Positions 17,247 through 27,586 of a stretch of DNA of 56,992 nt are shown piece by piece (the first letter of the stretch is position 1; every line of letters starts with the position of its first letter). Source of the stretch: a bacterium (lineage in GTDB: Bacteria; Auribacterota; Auribacteria; Auribacterales; Auribacteraceae); the NCBI GenBank assembly GCA_024233545.1, contig JACKPL010000012.1:1-56992 (forward strand), written 5' to 3'. A model generated the notes under the pieces. It did not search any database, was not told where the DNA came from, and saw only the letters and a program-made list of their open reading frames with translations. The position numbers were made by a program, and so were the translations under genes.

Positions 17247-17951
17247 TTATTGAGGAGGCGGAATAGGCTGTCCAAGCTTTTTGTGCATAAACTTCAGTAT
17301 CCTGCCAAGATGAACAGACCATTTTTGACAATTCTCACAGATATATATCAGGTCATCAGGAAAATTCATTTCCTGTTCCATTCGCTTAAAAAGGTCTTTT
17401 TCAAGCCGCAGTTTGAATTTTTTTTCATGTTTGCATAAAGGGCATCTTACGGAAGATTCAATTTGTTTAATAATATCATTCTGGGCAAGCAATGCCTCGA
17501 TTTCTTCTTCTGTTTTATACTGGATATTAGGCGGAGGCGGATATCGGACTTCAATTTCCGTTTCACCGAGAAACAGTTCGTTGGGCAAGTCAAGCAATTG
17601 TATCCGGTATATACCTGGGGTTTTAGCAGTAAAACGCTCTAATCCAAAAACAATGTCGAGAGTAGGCAATTTGGTTTCTTGGTTTTTTATGCACACTCTC
17701 TGATGCATATCCAATACAATTTTATTATTCGGATCGATTATTTTTAATTCGCAGTTAACGGTATATGAACCATTCGTTTTCATAGGCGGAAGTTTAAAAC
17801 CGAAAACGACAAACAGCTTGCCCCATGACGCAGGCAAAGACTCCGTTGTATAAAAATTTTTTAATGAAATAAACGATAACGATCCTGATTGCTCATCTTT
17901 TATGACATTCTCACAAACAAAGCAATACCGTAATACAGGTTGTTTTTCCAC
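17247..17951 (-). CDS. DUF6941-like protein with C-terminal zinc ribbon
   Basis: A 234-residue soluble protein of unknown function. The first 140 residues resemble DUF6941: a CFVCENVIKDEQSGSLSFI start followed by beta strands ending in GETEIEVRY. After a proline-rich joint (PPPPN) and a charged helix, a zinc ribbon follows with CPLC and CENC pairs about 40 residues apart. It is divergent from the giant gene across a 188-base region and probably shares an operon with the patatin gene downstream. No enzyme motif is visible. The family label is from memory and would need a profile search. Confidence 0.62.
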   Translation of the reverse strand: MEKQPVLRYCFVCENVIKDEQSGSLSFISLKNFYTTESLPASWGKLFVVFGFKLPPMKTNGSYTVNCELKIIDPNNKIVLDMHQRVCIKNQETKLPTLDIVFGLERFTAKTPGIYRIQLLDLPNELFLGETEIEVRYPPPPNIQYKTEEEIEALLAQNDIIKQIESSVRCPLCKHEKKFKLRLEKDLFKRMEQEMNFPDDLIYICENCQKWSVHLGRILKFMHKKLGQPIPPPQ

Positions 17952-18016
17952 CGTTCACCCGCTTATTCTAGAACTAATGATAAACATTGTTACTCAGAAT
18001 GTTTTACTTTTGAAAT

Positions 18017-18045
18017 TTTACTCAACCCTAACTTTGTGCTATAAT
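18017..18045 (+). promoter_or_regulatory. Sigma-70-type promoter of the giant gene
   Basis: TTTACT (18017-18022) and TATAAT (18040-18045) are separated by 17 bases, and the -10 box is preceded by TGTGC, giving an extended -10 element. It points to the giant gene, whose start lies about 90 bases downstream, and is the best promoter match I saw in the window. The divergent gene at 17951 starts on the other side. Confidence 0.6.
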
Positions 18046-18139
18046 ATATTCATCACATCTGCAAAAAACATGATTTAAAATACAGTGTAATAAAATTCTG
18101 AAATACCCTCAAGGTATATTAAAGGATTGTTTGGAGTTT

Positions 18140-21100
18140 ATGATACATTATATCCGCTTAATTTCTCTATTCACCTTATGCGTATGGAGCATCTCTTCTT
18201 CGATTGCATCGCCTCAAAACCAGAAAATTACGATTCAAGAAGACGGTTTTTCCCTGAACGGAATAATCGAAAAACAATATTCCGGAACATCCGATATAAC
18301 AATTGTATACATCAAAGATGCGCATTGCAATTACGAATCTCAAATAAATTCGTTCAAAATAGTATCATACCTTGTCAATTCGCACGATTTTAAGCTCATT
18401 TTTAATGAAGGAAGCGCAAGTAGCCTAGACACCACAGACATTTCATCTTTCCCATTGAAAAACGCTCTACAAAATGTATCTTTATATTTTTTAAAAAACG
18501 GCTATATCAACGGAATTGAATATTATAATTTACTCAACCCCACTGATCTTAGCATTGAAGGAATTGAAGACCGTACACTCTACAATTCAAATTATGCGGC
18601 ATTCTACAAATCAATGTCATTCAGAAAGAAAGGAGCCGAATATAATGCCACACTATCGGCTGTATTAGAACAACTTAAACAGTATTATTATTCCGAAAAG
18701 CTGTTGTTACTTGATGAACAAGCCGAGGCATATCACGAAGGAGAAATCACCGTATTTGATTTTTTTGAGATTTTACTGTCATACTCAGAAGAATTTTCTA
18801 TTCAATTTGCCGAACTAGAAAACATTTCTCTTCTCGATAAGGCGCTCTCTCATCACCATATCCTTAATACCAAAGAAGTCGAACAAGAAAAAAACGCGTT
18901 GACTGATACACTGCTTAAACTTGCAACACCAACTGATAAAAAAGATATAACTCGAACACTACTGCAATTTGAATTTCACACTTTATCGCCTGACGGATTG
19001 AATGAATACCTAGCACAAAAATGCGATGAATACCTCATTGATCTAGACGATTTTCCTCTGTTTTCCCACTATCTAGCTTATTCGCGGCTTCTCAAACAAA
19101 TCGATCAAGAATCCCTTATCGCCGAACTGGACTATTTCTTCGAGAAAATTAAAAAACCGCTTTATTCTTCTCCTGAAACTTCATCAATTGACCGTCTATG
19201 CGCATTAACACACCTTATCGGGAAAGCATTTTCTCTAACCCTAACGCCAGATCAAAACGAACAGTTGCTCAAAGCACTCAAGCGCCTTGATATACAAGAA
19301 CTCACCGATTTCATTGAAAGCTCCGTACAAGCACACAACATTCCTCTCCATATATCTCTCGATGACATTAAATACATAACGTTTGCCATCGAATATGTAA
19401 ACGAATTCTATTCTCTTGCCCATCAAAGGAATATGGCATTGGTTGACAATAGCCTGCGCCTGCTTAAAGAACATAATCAGAAGAAAGCAATACTGTACAT
19501 AGGCGGGTTTCATACGAACGAAATTTGTTCGTTGCTTGAAAAAAACGACATATCATATTTTGTAATAAAGCCCAAAACATCACTGTTCCCTTCCCATACA
19601 CCTTTTACGTACTTACTCTCAAACGTAGAAAACAATTTCATCAAATCGCTTGAATCAAATATTCGATCTCATGCGAACAATACCCTTGCACTTGCCTCTC
19701 GGCTTGTACCGCCTTCGGAATCGCTAACCGAGGATGCGTACAATATTGAAGCATTCCGTCAGCAATTAAAAGCATTGTATCTCACCGGCGGAATTAGAGA
19801 AGCTGTCGAACCGATACACAAAACAATTCTCCCCTTCGCCGCATCACTTAACGATGACCGGTTAGCAGAATTATCTGATAAAATTGCAGACATTCTCGCT
19901 TGGCGCAACATTCATTTTAAAGAACTGCAGAATTTTTCTTTGCACCGGAACCAAAATAATGGAATAGACCTCGAGTTCACTATATTCGATGAAACATATA
20001 TTGTCCCCTACCTTATTTCCGATGCACAACGGAAAGAAGCGTTTGCGGAACAAAGTGAAAGCGCGCATCCATTGCTAACGATCAACTATGCAGGATATCC
20101 ATTATCAATCGCTCATAAAAAAAGTTCACTGCTTGCCAATCAATTTACTTTCGCCGGATTTTCGGATGAGAACATAGCACAGTTTATACAGCCTTTTATT
20201 AAACAACCTGTGATTACAGAAAGTGACCTATTGCAACTATCATCTCTTCCATTAAATGATGCAAAGCGCCTCATTTTGCTACTCAAAAGCAAAGGAATTA
20301 TAGCGCAGAAACCGGATAAACAACTTTCGCTCGTTTCACCACGGTCATCCTATTATACCACCGCCTCACGCCTCTTTCAACTTAAGCATAACAAATGGGT
20401 GGCTGTATCAGAATTAGACACATCTCTTTTCCCAGAAAACTTTCGGGCATTTCTCGAACAGAAAAATATTACCCGCATTGAACTGCCAAATACCATCACG
20501 TTTTCCGCATTGTTATTTATGCTTGAAACATTTTCCGGCGTAAAAGATTCAAAAACTTTTTTTCCAAAGGATAATCAGATAAATTTCATCTTTTCTGTTA
20601 CGAATCCTCTCGGTTCTCGCGAAACTCATTTGATAATACGCGAACAGAATACTATCGAACGCGAAGTGATATTCCGCGAAAGAAAATATCTTTTAGGCGC
20701 TCAATATGACGCTATTATTGAACGACAGTTATTCGGGGTACCGGCATCACAATCCACCTATTTGGTGTTACCGGTGTTGCCTCCGGCTCAAGAAATTAAC
20801 ATTCCCGATTCACACGGCGTATTGCGAAGCATTCGGTTGGCGTCCCCTTCCATAAGCGAAAAAATGTGGCGCGAAATCAATGACATTTCCATCAACTACG
20901 ATCCTCTCTCCGGTGAATTCAAATCATCAGGCGGGTTACTGTTCGGTTATGAACTCGGCAGTGAATACGTCATTACTGCTGTCATACCGCTTGACGAAAT
21001 GGACTATGCAAACCAAACCGACACCTCATTTACCGTTGACGCACAACACATGGATGAACTATTATCAGAATACGCAGTCAACGGCATAAAATTGCTCGGC

Positions 21101-24100
21101 CAATACCACACGCATTCACCCGAACGCATTTCCCGCGGTATTCAACCGGGTATCGGCAAAAGTGATATCATGAGAGGCTACCCATATAATGTGCCCAACG
21201 ATAAAATAGCCGCAACACCACTCGGTATTGCATTCGCACTATCACCGCGACAAGAAGAAACAGGTTCTCTCAACCTTTCATCATTGACACCTGACCACGT
21301 AAAAATATTTTTTTATTTACAAACACCAAATTATGATTTGACTGCATATGCATTGCCGGCACTCGATTTTGTTCCCCCCGGCGAATCCGCTTTCGAAACA
21401 TCCGACATACGGTTTATATCATTAAATACCGAAAAAGTTACTCAAACACAGGACACTCGCACTCTTGCAACATTCCAACGGCTCAATAATAACCGTGGTT
21501 TCCTGCTGACGACAAATGGGAAATTGCCACAACCGCAAATGCAGCAGCTTGTACAGTTTTTTCATTCAATCCGACTTGATCTTGAAGAATATCCGGAAGT
21601 CAAAGATATATCAATTGTACGAGGCCCACATATTGCTCATGCCAACAAGAACGACCGAATACTTGAATTTAATGAAGCGCTTCTCAATTATCCCCGAGTA
21701 CTTCATTATTTGGCATTGCCTCATGAATGGAATCATTTTATTCTTAATTTAGATGAAGCAACAGAAGAAGTTATTGCTGTAATGCTTGACCTTCACCGTT
21801 TTGCAGAATTTTATCTCGTTGATACCCAAACGGCTGAATCGTTTCTTGACGAATTGAGGCAATTCGAACAGCCGATTGAAGGCAGGCGATTGTTTCATTC
21901 TGTTCTCTCAGTAATTAAACAGCGCATCTTAACATCGCGAAAAGTTCCCTCTCCAACTGAAATATTAGTTATTGCAAAACAATACATACGCAGTATGCCT
22001 GACTTGCTCAGAAAAACCCAAACTGTATTAAGTAAAGATGCCCATTTTTTTATCGACCCATTTACCGATATAATTGCCCCGGCAACACCTTTGCCGCTAC
22101 CGCTATTACCCGGTGCCGACAACCTTGTGGTATTTGACGAATCACAGCTTACCCAGCCGGAAGAAGTATTCCGAACCTCTTTAGGCAATGAACAAAGTAT
22201 CGCTTTACGCTACATCACGTTAGAAGAAGAACCTAAACCTACGCCTCTTCACTTAGTAGGTGCCGGAGAAACGGAGGAAATACAATCAGAAAAAGATGAT
22301 CAGGAAGAAAAAGAGACGGAAGATAGTGCAACAACAATTAGAGAACTTTCCGCCTCAATACCTTATGAAATAAATTTTGCTGATTCATTGGGGACATTCG
22401 ATCCCAATACTCCATCTATTGTAATCAATTTGTCATCACAACTCCACCAAGACTCAAACGGCAATCCTGATCCAAATATGATTCTTGCAACAATTATTCG
22501 CCAGCGAACCCATTTGTTACTGCACCATAACCAACCCGTTTTGGACGCTTTTGTCGATATCATGAATGATGAACCACACATCAAAGACTCCGTATTAAAA
22601 CTCTTTCTTACCTTAAGAAAAGAACGCCCTTTTGAAGCTGTTTCCGAAGAAACACTGGAGCAACTCGCTCATGATCCGGTTTATTCAAAAGAAGGAAACA
22701 TTGATTATGCAAAAATACTCAATGCACTCATTAGCACCGCAAACGGTTTCAACGCAATAAAAAACACATACCTTAAACTCCTTGAAACCAAACAACAGCT
22801 TCTTAAAAAACAACAAGAAATACCTCAGTATCTTGAAAACCGTATCGCTCAGTTAAAAGCATTTACTGGCGCCAAGCAGTATCAGGCTATGTTTTACTTT
22901 TCCCAAGAAACTGAAGAATTTCTTCGCAGGAGCGATCGAAACTTAGCACGCATTTTTCAAATTTCTACACAAACTACTCTTCATATACTCGATATTACTG
23001 ATGAACATATTGCTGAATCAAAAGAGACACACAGCGGTGCAAAAATTTACCACGTTGATTTTAGACGGGACACAAGCCCTGCTACCAAAGAATCTGGCGA
23101 ACTTGAAAAAATAACTTCACCGCCAAGTGAACAATTAAGCACACGCTTTCAAATTGATGGCACAGCCGAATCAGCATTTTCAGTTACCACGAATCAAGCA
23201 AACGATTTTCTTTCTTTGATGAATTATTTATCAGGCGAACCGCTTCCAAATACACCGCCATATACGAAAGAAATAGCGTATGAAAATGCCCGTGAATTCT
23301 ATGAATTTCTTATAAAAAAGCATCGTGAATCACCGCAAACCGCACTTCCCGTCACGATTTCCGTTGTGGATATATATCTCGGGACACCGGAATACGCTAA
23401 AGATTTTCTCGATCATTTCAAAGCGCTTGATGAACCGAACAATCTATTTTATAAAAGGTTGAAATATCATATTGCCTCACATTCTGCGGCATCATCGCTC
23501 ATGTTACAGGAAGTTGAGCATTCAGATATACTTGCAGGCCACTCTGATGCGGTTCAATTTGATTATTTTGAGACTTTGCGTGATAAACAAATGCGTTCTG
23601 CAACCGAAAATGCCCTTCTTGTAAGAGCCTTCGGCAACACTGTTCTCTTCAACGATGCGCTTGCTGTTGAAAAATCAAGCGGAAAATATAATGTAACCCA
23701 TTTCATTCCAAATTTTGACGCTACGGAAATAGATGGACAAACAAAAGAAGCTGTCATATCTTTAATTCTCGATCCATCTCACATAAAGCAGTTTCCTGAC
23801 ATCAACAACTTAAAATCGATAGTTTCAAAACTAACATGGAACAAATCGGAAGTTCCTATCGAAGATATTACAACATTGCCTTTCGGTAATTTTCTCCAAT
23901 CCTATACTGAACATATACATGCTCTGAGCGGCAGATTCATTATTCATCCGTCATTATTAGAATTAGTCCGTACTTCATTATCCGGTATGAATACTCAATA
24001 TGGAGGTTATTGGCAACTATTCGGAAATGAATTGACAACGTTTCATCCTGCTTTACAAGAAGCCGTTGAACAACGGCAAGAATTGGATTCAAACGCACTA

Positions 24101-27100
24101 GAGCTAATCATGGCTCCCCATGACAACACTCTTTTTTCCGCTTCAGGAAAATTTATCCATGAAACACCTGAAGAATATCTTCTTCATCGTACATCACATC
24201 AACCATTTGCATTTACTTTAAGCATTCTGTTTAATCAACTTGCTTCAGCACCGCATGATTCGCTTGAACTCGCTATGCACATTATTCCTCCTTTTCGCCT
24301 TGAGTACCTTTCGGCACTATCAAAAATTACAGAATTACGGCGGCAACCACAATTTGTCACATCTACCCCTGAAACATTTAAAGCATTTTATAACATTCTT
24401 GTAACACGCGGTTTAGTTCCGACACATTTTCCTATTCAATATATAAAAGCGCCGTCCGGACAAGACGATTTTTTATATAGCATAGAACACGCTTTCGTGC
24501 AACAAACGCCTCAATTGCATAAATCAATAGTTGACGCTTTAATAATTTTAGCAAAAGAGGCTGTTACTGCCCCGATTGTGTCCGAAGAAGACTTTTTTAC
24601 GCGGTTTGAATCTCAAGCAAGTTCAACGGCTATTTTATTTTCTCGCCCATATTTATTACGCATAATACAATCGTTATATGACCTCTATAAAAGCAAAAAC
24701 AACATTCATCTCCATGCTGAAATTGCGCCATCAATAAGCGCAGTCAGTGATACTGCTAACCTGCCGGACACACCTCAATCTCGTGAACCACAAAGGGTTC
24801 GTGTCAGAAAACTTTCGCACGAACAATTTAAAGAATATCTTGCTAACGTGCGGGCAGAACTACAGCATGAATACCCAGAATTGGATTTCGACAATCCGCG
24901 GGCATTGGCTAATCCATTGAAAAATGAAATTGTATATAATGGAGAACACTCTGAACATCTCTTCCCCGACGGTAGTTTCAACATTGCCGAATTACTTCAG
25001 ACGATTTATCACGAGAAAGCACATATGCTCATTTTCTCCCGCTGGGATACTTTAGATACAATCGTTAAAAATCTTGAAGGGCGTGATTATGAAAAAAATC
25101 GCATAGTAGAACTCTTCCTTCAGTTCAAAGGAGCAGGACAATTTATCCGGACTAAAGACGAATTATCCAGAAGCCCCATATGGAGCCGAAACGGTAAAAT
25201 TGATTATGCTCGTGTTCTCAGTGAATTGTTGGCACTCATCAATCAATACCAATCTATTCCTTTGATTATAGATCATTTAGGAAAAACCGACCGCCAATAC
25301 CGTTCAAAAAACAAAGCAACACCTCAAATGGTGCTTAAATCGATACAGCATATCTTCACCGCATTAGACCAAAGGGTATATCTGACAGAAACAGTCAATG
25401 CACGGAGATACCTGACAAATCTTGACCCATTATTTGACAACTTATTGTTTTCATCAAGAGATTTACGCGGCACGCTTCAAATTAACGGCTTGCTTCCCCG
25501 CATAGCACCACTGCCAAGCACGCCCATAAGAACTGTCTTTTCTGATGAAGAGGTGGAACACGCAATAAACACTCAATGGAGTTCATTACCCGGGAAAAAG
25601 GAGAGTACTCGCCTTACCGGACTACAAATACCAAGGCTTCAAACCGTTCTAGAAACAATAGAAACTCATGTCCGTACTTCGGAACAAAAACCAAACCGTT
25701 TTAGCGAAATTGTGGCATTCTGGAGGCAACGCATCACTGAAGGCAAAATTTATATTACACCTTCTACAGCAGGAAATTATTCGATAATCGGTACACATTT
25801 TATCCATGAAACATCATCGGGCGATATAGTTATTTCCGAAGGGTACTTCAGTTTTTTACATGACAACAACCTTCTTCCGCTCGCTTTGAGCCACTTTGCC
25901 GCTAAAAAAATTGGCATTCCCACTGAAAATTTCGATCGGATATTCGATTCGCCTTCGATTGAAGATGTCAATCACACAATATATGAAAACTATATTCGTA
26001 ATACAAGTTATTTGCCGATAATTCGAGACATCATGTCTATTTATGGTATTGATATTAACAATATATCGCTTGACGCTCTCACTATGATTATTAGCCGATA
26101 TACCGAACTCGTCAGCGATACAACTTCCCCCCAATTGACACACCATGTGAATGCAATAAAAGAATTATTGCGTGATGTTCAATTTACGTATTCCACTGCT
26201 GTAATTGCCGATGCCTTTGATGTATATGCCCAACATGAGCTCAATACAGGTGAAATCAATGAACTGTATACCGCCGTATTGGAAATCGGCGCTATTTTAG
26301 AACGTCAAGCCCGAGCACCCATCGTATTTTTAATAGATAAAAATACTTTAACCGGAACTACAAATGCACACAATATGGAAATACGGCAAACACTAGCTCA
26401 GATTCGCACAGACATTGAAACGCTCGAACAGCGTAATGTAGTGCTGATTGCCGTCGACACAACCGGTACGAATCACAGCGCTATCTCAGATGAACTTAAT
26501 GCGCGGCTCCTTCGAAAAGGCGCGTCCGCTGACGATTTTGACTACATTGTTTCATACAACAATCCTGATGATTTGCTCACTGCACTTAAACAAGAATTTC
26601 ATGATTTTTCAGATGATGAACTGAAGCAAAATATAAAAATTTTTGCAGAATCGCACAGTGCTCTGGTTTCAATGGCACAACAACATGAACTTCAATTCCA
26701 GGCGATTGATGAATCGTCCGTCACTAATCAAGAAGAACGCGGAGAAGGCATCTTTTTAGTCGATTACTTGCGTTCATTAGGGTTATCCCGTTTCTTTGCC
26801 GAAGATTCAGAAGCACCATGGGCAATTGAACTAAAACAAGCAATGCATATTGTGAACATTCAACCCTTGATAGATTTAACAGATATTGCGTCTGAACAAT
26901 ACAAAGATGATATTGCCGCCTTTGCAAGGCATATTGAACAATCCGCCGAATTTCAAGGGTTCAATACAATTTTACCGGAATTCCTTCATAAACTGGCAGA
27001 TGAAGGGAAAGGAGATGTTCCTGCAATTATTACCGACGATCCGCGCTACACCGCTTTCACCGCTCAATATGCATTATCTATTACTAATAAAATGTATAAA

Positions 27101-27586
27101 GAGTTACAGCGGCAGAGCAATGAACCTATCAATGCCTTCCTCGCTCTTTATGCTAAATTAGAATCAGCATACCATGCACAACAAGACACACACCCGACAT
27201 ATTCATCGGTCATAGAACGTTTCTTTTCATCTCTTGATGCAGAGGCTTTGACACGCCTTCAAACAAAATTTTCTATTTTAACAGAAACATCTGAAAAAGG
27301 TAAAACAACTATCTCCCAAACCGATTTACCCAATCTTTTTATCGGATTTTTGATAAGAACCAGCCTTTTATCGCCATCAGAACTGTTTATTCTTGAAAAG
27401 AGGATTAAAGATACTGCAATACAGCCTGTACCACTCCTTGCCATTATCCAAAACCTACAGACGAGAGGAATCGAATTTGATCCGGCATCAAGCCGTTATC
27501 TTGCGGTTGAAATAGCACCGAAAAAAATTGAGAAAAGCATCAAATCACTGATTGCAACTCAACGCCTTTTTGAAGAATCAGCCTAA
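18140..27586 (+). CDS. Giant secreted multidomain metalloprotease-like protein
   Basis: About 3,150 residues with a signal peptide (MIHYIRLISLFTLCVWSIS...). Numbering is from the in-frame TTG at 18131; I prefer the ATG at 18140. Residues 55-470 resemble a Tiki/TraB/ChaN-like fold (IKDAHCN at H65, IYIGGFHT at H461). Residues 934-1050 resemble a JAMM/MPN domain (GGLLFGYELG, HTHS at 993-995, SD at 1011-1012). HEWNH lies at 1198-1202. After an acidic linker (near 1382-1400), a domain at about 1424-1586 is repeated at about 2260-2430; the second copy has HEKAH (2294-2298), the first has RQRTH. An alpha/beta domain follows near 2725. Very long genes are known in Omnitrophota. Role unknown; periplasmic or surface hydrolysis is plausible. 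It stands alone on its strand and ends tail-to-tail with the next gene. Confidence 0.85.
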   Translation: MIHYIRLISLFTLCVWSISSSIASPQNQKITIQEDGFSLNGIIEKQYSGTSDITIVYIKDAHCNYESQINSFKIVSYLVNSHDFKLIFNEGSASSLDTTDISSFPLKNALQNVSLYFLKNGYINGIEYYNLLNPTDLSIEGIEDRTLYNSNYAAFYKSMSFRKKGAEYNATLSAVLEQLKQYYYSEKLLLLDEQAEAYHEGEITVFDFFEILLSYSEEFSIQFAELENISLLDKALSHHHILNTKEVEQEKNALTDTLLKLATPTDKKDITRTLLQFEFHTLSPDGLNEYLAQKCDEYLIDLDDFPLFSHYLAYSRLLKQIDQESLIAELDYFFEKIKKPLYSSPETSSIDRLCALTHLIGKAFSLTLTPDQNEQLLKALKRLDIQELTDFIESSVQAHNIPLHISLDDIKYITFAIEYVNEFYSLAHQRNMALVDNSLRLLKEHNQKKAILYIGGFHTNEICSLLEKNDISYFVIKPKTSLFPSHTPFTYLLSNVENNFIKSLESNIRSHANNTLALASRLVPPSESLTEDAYNIEAFRQQLKALYLTGGIREAVEPIHKTILPFAASLNDDRLAELSDKIADILAWRNIHFKELQNFSLHRNQNNGIDLEFTIFDETYIVPYLISDAQRKEAFAEQSESAHPLLTINYAGYPLSIAHKKSSLLANQFTFAGFSDENIAQFIQPFIKQPVITESDLLQLSSLPLNDAKRLILLLKSKGIIAQKPDKQLSLVSPRSSYYTTASRLFQLKHNKWVAVSELDTSLFPENFRAFLEQKNITRIELPNTITFSALLFMLETFSGVKDSKTFFPKDNQINFIFSVTNPLGSRETHLIIREQNTIEREVIFRERKYLLGAQYDAIIERQLFGVPASQSTYLVLPVLPPAQEINIPDSHGVLRSIRLASPSISEKMWREINDISINYDPLSGEFKSSGGLLFGYELGSEYVITAVIPLDEMDYANQTDTSFTVDAQHMDELLSEYAVNGIKLLGQYHTHSPERISRGIQPGIGKSDIMRGYPYNVPNDKIAATPLGIAFALSPRQEETGSLNLSSLTPDHVKIFFYLQTPNYDLTAYALPALDFVPPGESAFETSDIRFISLNTEKVTQTQDTRTLATFQRLNNNRGFLLTTNGKLPQPQMQQLVQFFHSIRLDLEEYPEVKDISIVRGPHIAHANKNDRILEFNEALLNYPRVLHYLALPHEWNHFILNLDEATEEVIAVMLDLHRFAEFYLVDTQTAESFLDELRQFEQPIEGRRLFHSVLSVIKQRILTSRKVPSPTEILVIAKQYIRSMPDLLRKTQTVLSKDAHFFIDPFTDIIAPATPLPLPLLPGADNLVVFDESQLTQPEEVFRTSLGNEQSIALRYITLEEEPKPTPLHLVGAGETEEIQSEKDDQEEKETEDSATTIRELSASIPYEINFADSLGTFDPNTPSIVINLSSQLHQDSNGNPDPNMILATIIRQRTHLLLHHNQPVLDAFVDIMNDEPHIKDSVLKLFLTLRKERPFEAVSEETLEQLAHDPVYSKEGNIDYAKILNALISTANGFNAIKNTYLKLLETKQQLLKKQQEIPQYLENRIAQLKAFTGAKQYQAMFYFSQETEEFLRRSDRNLARIFQISTQTTLHILDITDEHIAESKETHSGAKIYHVDFRRDTSPATKESGELEKITSPPSEQLSTRFQIDGTAESAFSVTTNQANDFLSLMNYLSGEPLPNTPPYTKEIAYENAREFYEFLIKKHRESPQTALPVTISVVDIYLGTPEYAKDFLDHFKALDEPNNLFYKRLKYHIASHSAASSLMLQEVEHSDILAGHSDAVQFDYFETLRDKQMRSATENALLVRAFGNTVLFNDALAVEKSSGKYNVTHFIPNFDATEIDGQTKEAVISLILDPSHIKQFPDINNLKSIVSKLTWNKSEVPIEDITTLPFGNFLQSYTEHIHALSGRFIIHPSLLELVRTSLSGMNTQYGGYWQLFGNELTTFHPALQEAVEQRQELDSNALELIMAPHDNTLFSASGKFIHETPEEYLLHRTSHQPFAFTLSILFNQLASAPHDSLELAMHIIPPFRLEYLSALSKITELRRQPQFVTSTPETFKAFYNILVTRGLVPTHFPIQYIKAPSGQDDFLYSIEHAFVQQTPQLHKSIVDALIILAKEAVTAPIVSEEDFFTRFESQASSTAILFSRPYLLRIIQSLYDLYKSKNNIHLHAEIAPSISAVSDTANLPDTPQSREPQRVRVRKLSHEQFKEYLANVRAELQHEYPELDFDNPRALANPLKNEIVYNGEHSEHLFPDGSFNIAELLQTIYHEKAHMLIFSRWDTLDTIVKNLEGRDYEKNRIVELFLQFKGAGQFIRTKDELSRSPIWSRNGKIDYARVLSELLALINQYQSIPLIIDHLGKTDRQYRSKNKATPQMVLKSIQHIFTALDQRVYLTETVNARRYLTNLDPLFDNLLFSSRDLRGTLQINGLLPRIAPLPSTPIRTVFSDEEVEHAINTQWSSLPGKKESTRLTGLQIPRLQTVLETIETHVRTSEQKPNRFSEIVAFWRQRITEGKIYITPSTAGNYSIIGTHFIHETSSGDIVISEGYFSFLHDNNLLPLALSHFAAKKIGIPTENFDRIFDSPSIEDVNHTIYENYIRNTSYLPIIRDIMSIYGIDINNISLDALTMIISRYTELVSDTTSPQLTHHVNAIKELLRDVQFTYSTAVIADAFDVYAQHELNTGEINELYTAVLEIGAILERQARAPIVFLIDKNTLTGTTNAHNMEIRQTLAQIRTDIETLEQRNVVLIAVDTTGTNHSAISDELNARLLRKGASADDFDYIVSYNNPDDLLTALKQEFHDFSDDELKQNIKIFAESHSALVSMAQQHELQFQAIDESSVTNQEERGEGIFLVDYLRSLGLSRFFAEDSEAPWAIELKQAMHIVNIQPLIDLTDIASEQYKDDIAAFARHIEQSAEFQGFNTILPEFLHKLADEGKGDVPAIITDDPRYTAFTAQYALSITNKMYKELQRQSNEPINAFLALYAKLESAYHAQQDTHPTYSSVIERFFSSLDAEALTRLQTKFSILTETSEKGKTTISQTDLPNLFIGFLIRTSLLSPSELFILEKRIKDTAIQPVPLLAIIQNLQTRGIEFDPASSRYLAVEIAPKKIEKSIKSLIATQRLFEESA
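22400..22890 (+). repeat. Internal domain duplication in the giant gene, copy A (degenerate zinc site)
   Basis: Encodes about residues 1424-1586. It aligns by eye with the segment at 24910-25420. The clearest match is PVYSKEGNIDYAKILNAL against PIWSRNGKIDYARVLSEL, lying about the same distance after the metal-site helix. Here the HExxH position reads RQRTH (1457-1461), so this copy has lost the first histidine and the catalytic glutamate. Confidence 0.68.
24910..25420 (+). repeat. Internal domain duplication in the giant gene, copy B (intact HExxH)
   Basis: Encodes about residues 2260-2430. The metal-site helix reads IYHEKAHMLIF with HEKAH at 2294-2298, a complete HExxH zinc motif. It is preceded by a strand (NEIVYNG) and a short FPDGSFNI turn, and followed by the same helical region as copy A. 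This appears to be the active member of the pair. Confidence 0.68.
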
